Shown one piece after another: positions 63,361-64,000 of a stretch of 64,000 bases of DNA; within the stretch, counting starts at the first letter, position 1, and each line of letters starts with the position of its first letter. The notes under the pieces are model-generated. The model ran no database searches. It was not told the DNA's origin and saw only the letters and a program-made list of their open reading frames with translations. The position numbers and the translations under genes are program-made. Source of the DNA: Methylomagnum ishizawai (lineage in GTDB: Bacteria; Pseudomonadota; Gammaproteobacteria; Methylococcales; Methylococcaceae). The stretch spans positions 2,692,150-2,756,149 of the forward strand of contig NZ_AP019783.1 of the NCBI RefSeq assembly GCF_019670005.1, given 5' to 3'.

Positions 63361-64000
63361 TGTAGTTGTCGCCTCGCCGTTGTGGGTTCAGGCCGCTTTT
63401 GGAGGCGTGGCGTGAACCTCGGATTGGGTCTTGGCTGGCGCGGCTGATCGTTCCGGGTTCAGGTGTACGGCCGGGATCGGCCGCCAATTGCGGAGGCCAC
63501 CGGTCCATCGTTGCGGATGCCGTGCGCGGGCGGCCTCATAGACGGCTCGGCGCCGCTTCAGGAGGTCGGCGTCCTGGCCGGCATGCCGCTCGGCGGGGGT
63601 GACGAAGCGGATCGCGCCGTGGCGGTGCTCGTGGTTGTACCACCGGACCAGGCCTTCGGCCCAACGGCGCGCCGCCGCCAGGTCGTCGAACGGCCGAACC
63701 GGATGGTCGGGCCGGTATTTCAGGGTCTTGAACACCGCCTCGGCATAGGGGTTGTCGTTGCTGACGGCGGGCCGGCTGAAGGACGCCGCGACGCCGAGGG
63801 ATTGCAAGGTCGCGAGCATGGTCGAGCCTTTCATGGGCCCGCCGTTGTCCGAATGTAGGACGACCTGGCCCGGGGCCACGCCCTCGCGCCGACATACGTC
63901 GCGCAGGAGTTCGCCGGCCAGGGCGCTGCTTTCCTCGCCGTAGACCTGCCAGCCCACGACCTTGCGGCTGAACAGGTCGAGGAACAGATAGAGGTAGAAG
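63361..64000 (-). mobile_element. IS3-family element, extends beyond the window
   Basis: The left end is inferred at TGTAGTTGTCGCC (63361), where the KilA-N homology stops and 27 bases before the transposase stop. Only the 3' part of the element is inside the window. Confidence 0.6.
63388..64000 (-). CDS. IS3-family transposase OrfB, 5' part beyond window
   Basis: The frame is open to base 64000, beginning inside FYLYLFLDLFSRKVVGWQVYG, a conserved rve integrase-core strand. It continues with VVLHSDNGGPMKGSTMLATLQSLGVAASFSRPAVSNDNPYAEAVFKTLKYRP, containing the second Asp (HSDNG) and third Glu (NPYAEAVFKTLKY) of the DDE triad, then RWYNHEHRHGAIRFVTPAERH. About 204 codons are present; the first Asp lies off the edge. 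Confidence 0.9.
   Translation of the reverse strand, partial: FYLYLFLDLFSRKVVGWQVYGEESSALAGELLRDVCRREGVAPGQVVLHSDNGGPMKGSTMLATLQSLGVAASFSRPAVSNDNPYAEAVFKTLKYRPDHPVRPFDDLAAARRWAEGLVRWYNHEHRHGAIRFVTPAERHAGQDADLLKRRRAVYEAARARHPQRWTGGLRNWRPIPAVHLNPERSAAPAKTQSEVHATPPKAA

Noticed and set aside
55543-63375. Shared TAGTTGTCGCCTC near 55546 and 63362, suggesting a second IS3 end
   Set aside because: A 13-bp match between two places in 64 kb is expected by chance, and no IS3 transposase remains near 55546.

Overview
The window is GC-rich, densely coded DNA from a gammaproteobacterium. The complete sdhCDAB block followed by sdhE and a ygfX-like gene is a gammaproteobacterial arrangement. An exosortase A accessory locus plus a NorR-controlled nitric oxide operon fits a type I methanotroph of the Methylococcaceae, but no methane oxidation gene lies here, so that assignment is inference. 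No rRNA, tRNA or CRISPR array was recognised.

Layout. 1-7.1 kb (all minus): calcium/proton antiporter chaA (C-terminus off the window), uup ATPase, a large protein with a class III nucleotide-cyclase-like domain, and citrate synthase gltA. 7.3-11.4 kb (minus): sdhC-sdhD-sdhA-sdhB-sdhE-ygfX, the complete succinate dehydrogenase operon with its maturation factor. 11.9-16.4 kb (minus): an NCS2 purine/uracil-type permease, then a tight dam-like methylase / polysaccharide deacetylase / glycosyltransferase set. 16.6-19.1 kb: a metallophosphoesterase and small envelope or unknown proteins. 19.2-25.2 kb (minus): acyl-CoA ligase and PLP decarboxylase of the exosortase A system, hemL, and a DedA-LssY membrane protein. 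25.5-36.3 kb (plus, divergent): a long exosortase-A-associated and exopolysaccharide run containing an acyl carrier protein, fused E1 and E2 of a 2-oxoacid dehydrogenase, a second acyl carrier protein, exosortase hydrolases 2 and 1, a GNAT-like transferase, a TPR protein, a glycosyltransferase, an alpha/alpha-toroid protein and an AAC(3)-like acetyltransferase. An intact IS4-family element with an 11-bp target duplication (36.4-37.9 kb) separates this run from a methyltransferase, a flippase and the exosortase-associated O-glycosylation ligase.

41.7-45.1 kb (minus): a sensor-less sigma-54 activator, a TauE/SafE-like membrane protein and norR. 45.2-50.3 kb (plus): a near-consensus sigma-54 promoter preceded by GT-N7-AC NorR-type sites, then truncated haemoglobin, ferredoxin reductase, HPP-CBS membrane protein, small membrane protein, norC and norB, most with 4-base stop/start overlaps. 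This reads as one NO-induced detoxification/respiration unit. 50.5-54.1 kb holds secreted and envelope proteins, including a trypsin-like protease and a membrane-anchored lytic transglycosylase.

54.3-64 kb is an accessory zone. It has a PEP-CTERM protein (a likely substrate of the exosortase pathway), a cluster of whole and broken insertion sequences, an antitoxin with an internally deleted PIN toxin, an AT-richer HEAT-repeat gene bracketed by copies of a palindromic repeat, an epoxide-hydrolase-like enzyme, a SnoaL-like remnant cut by another repeat copy, a lipoprotein, and a KilA-N phage-type gene truncated by an IS3-family element that runs off the right edge.
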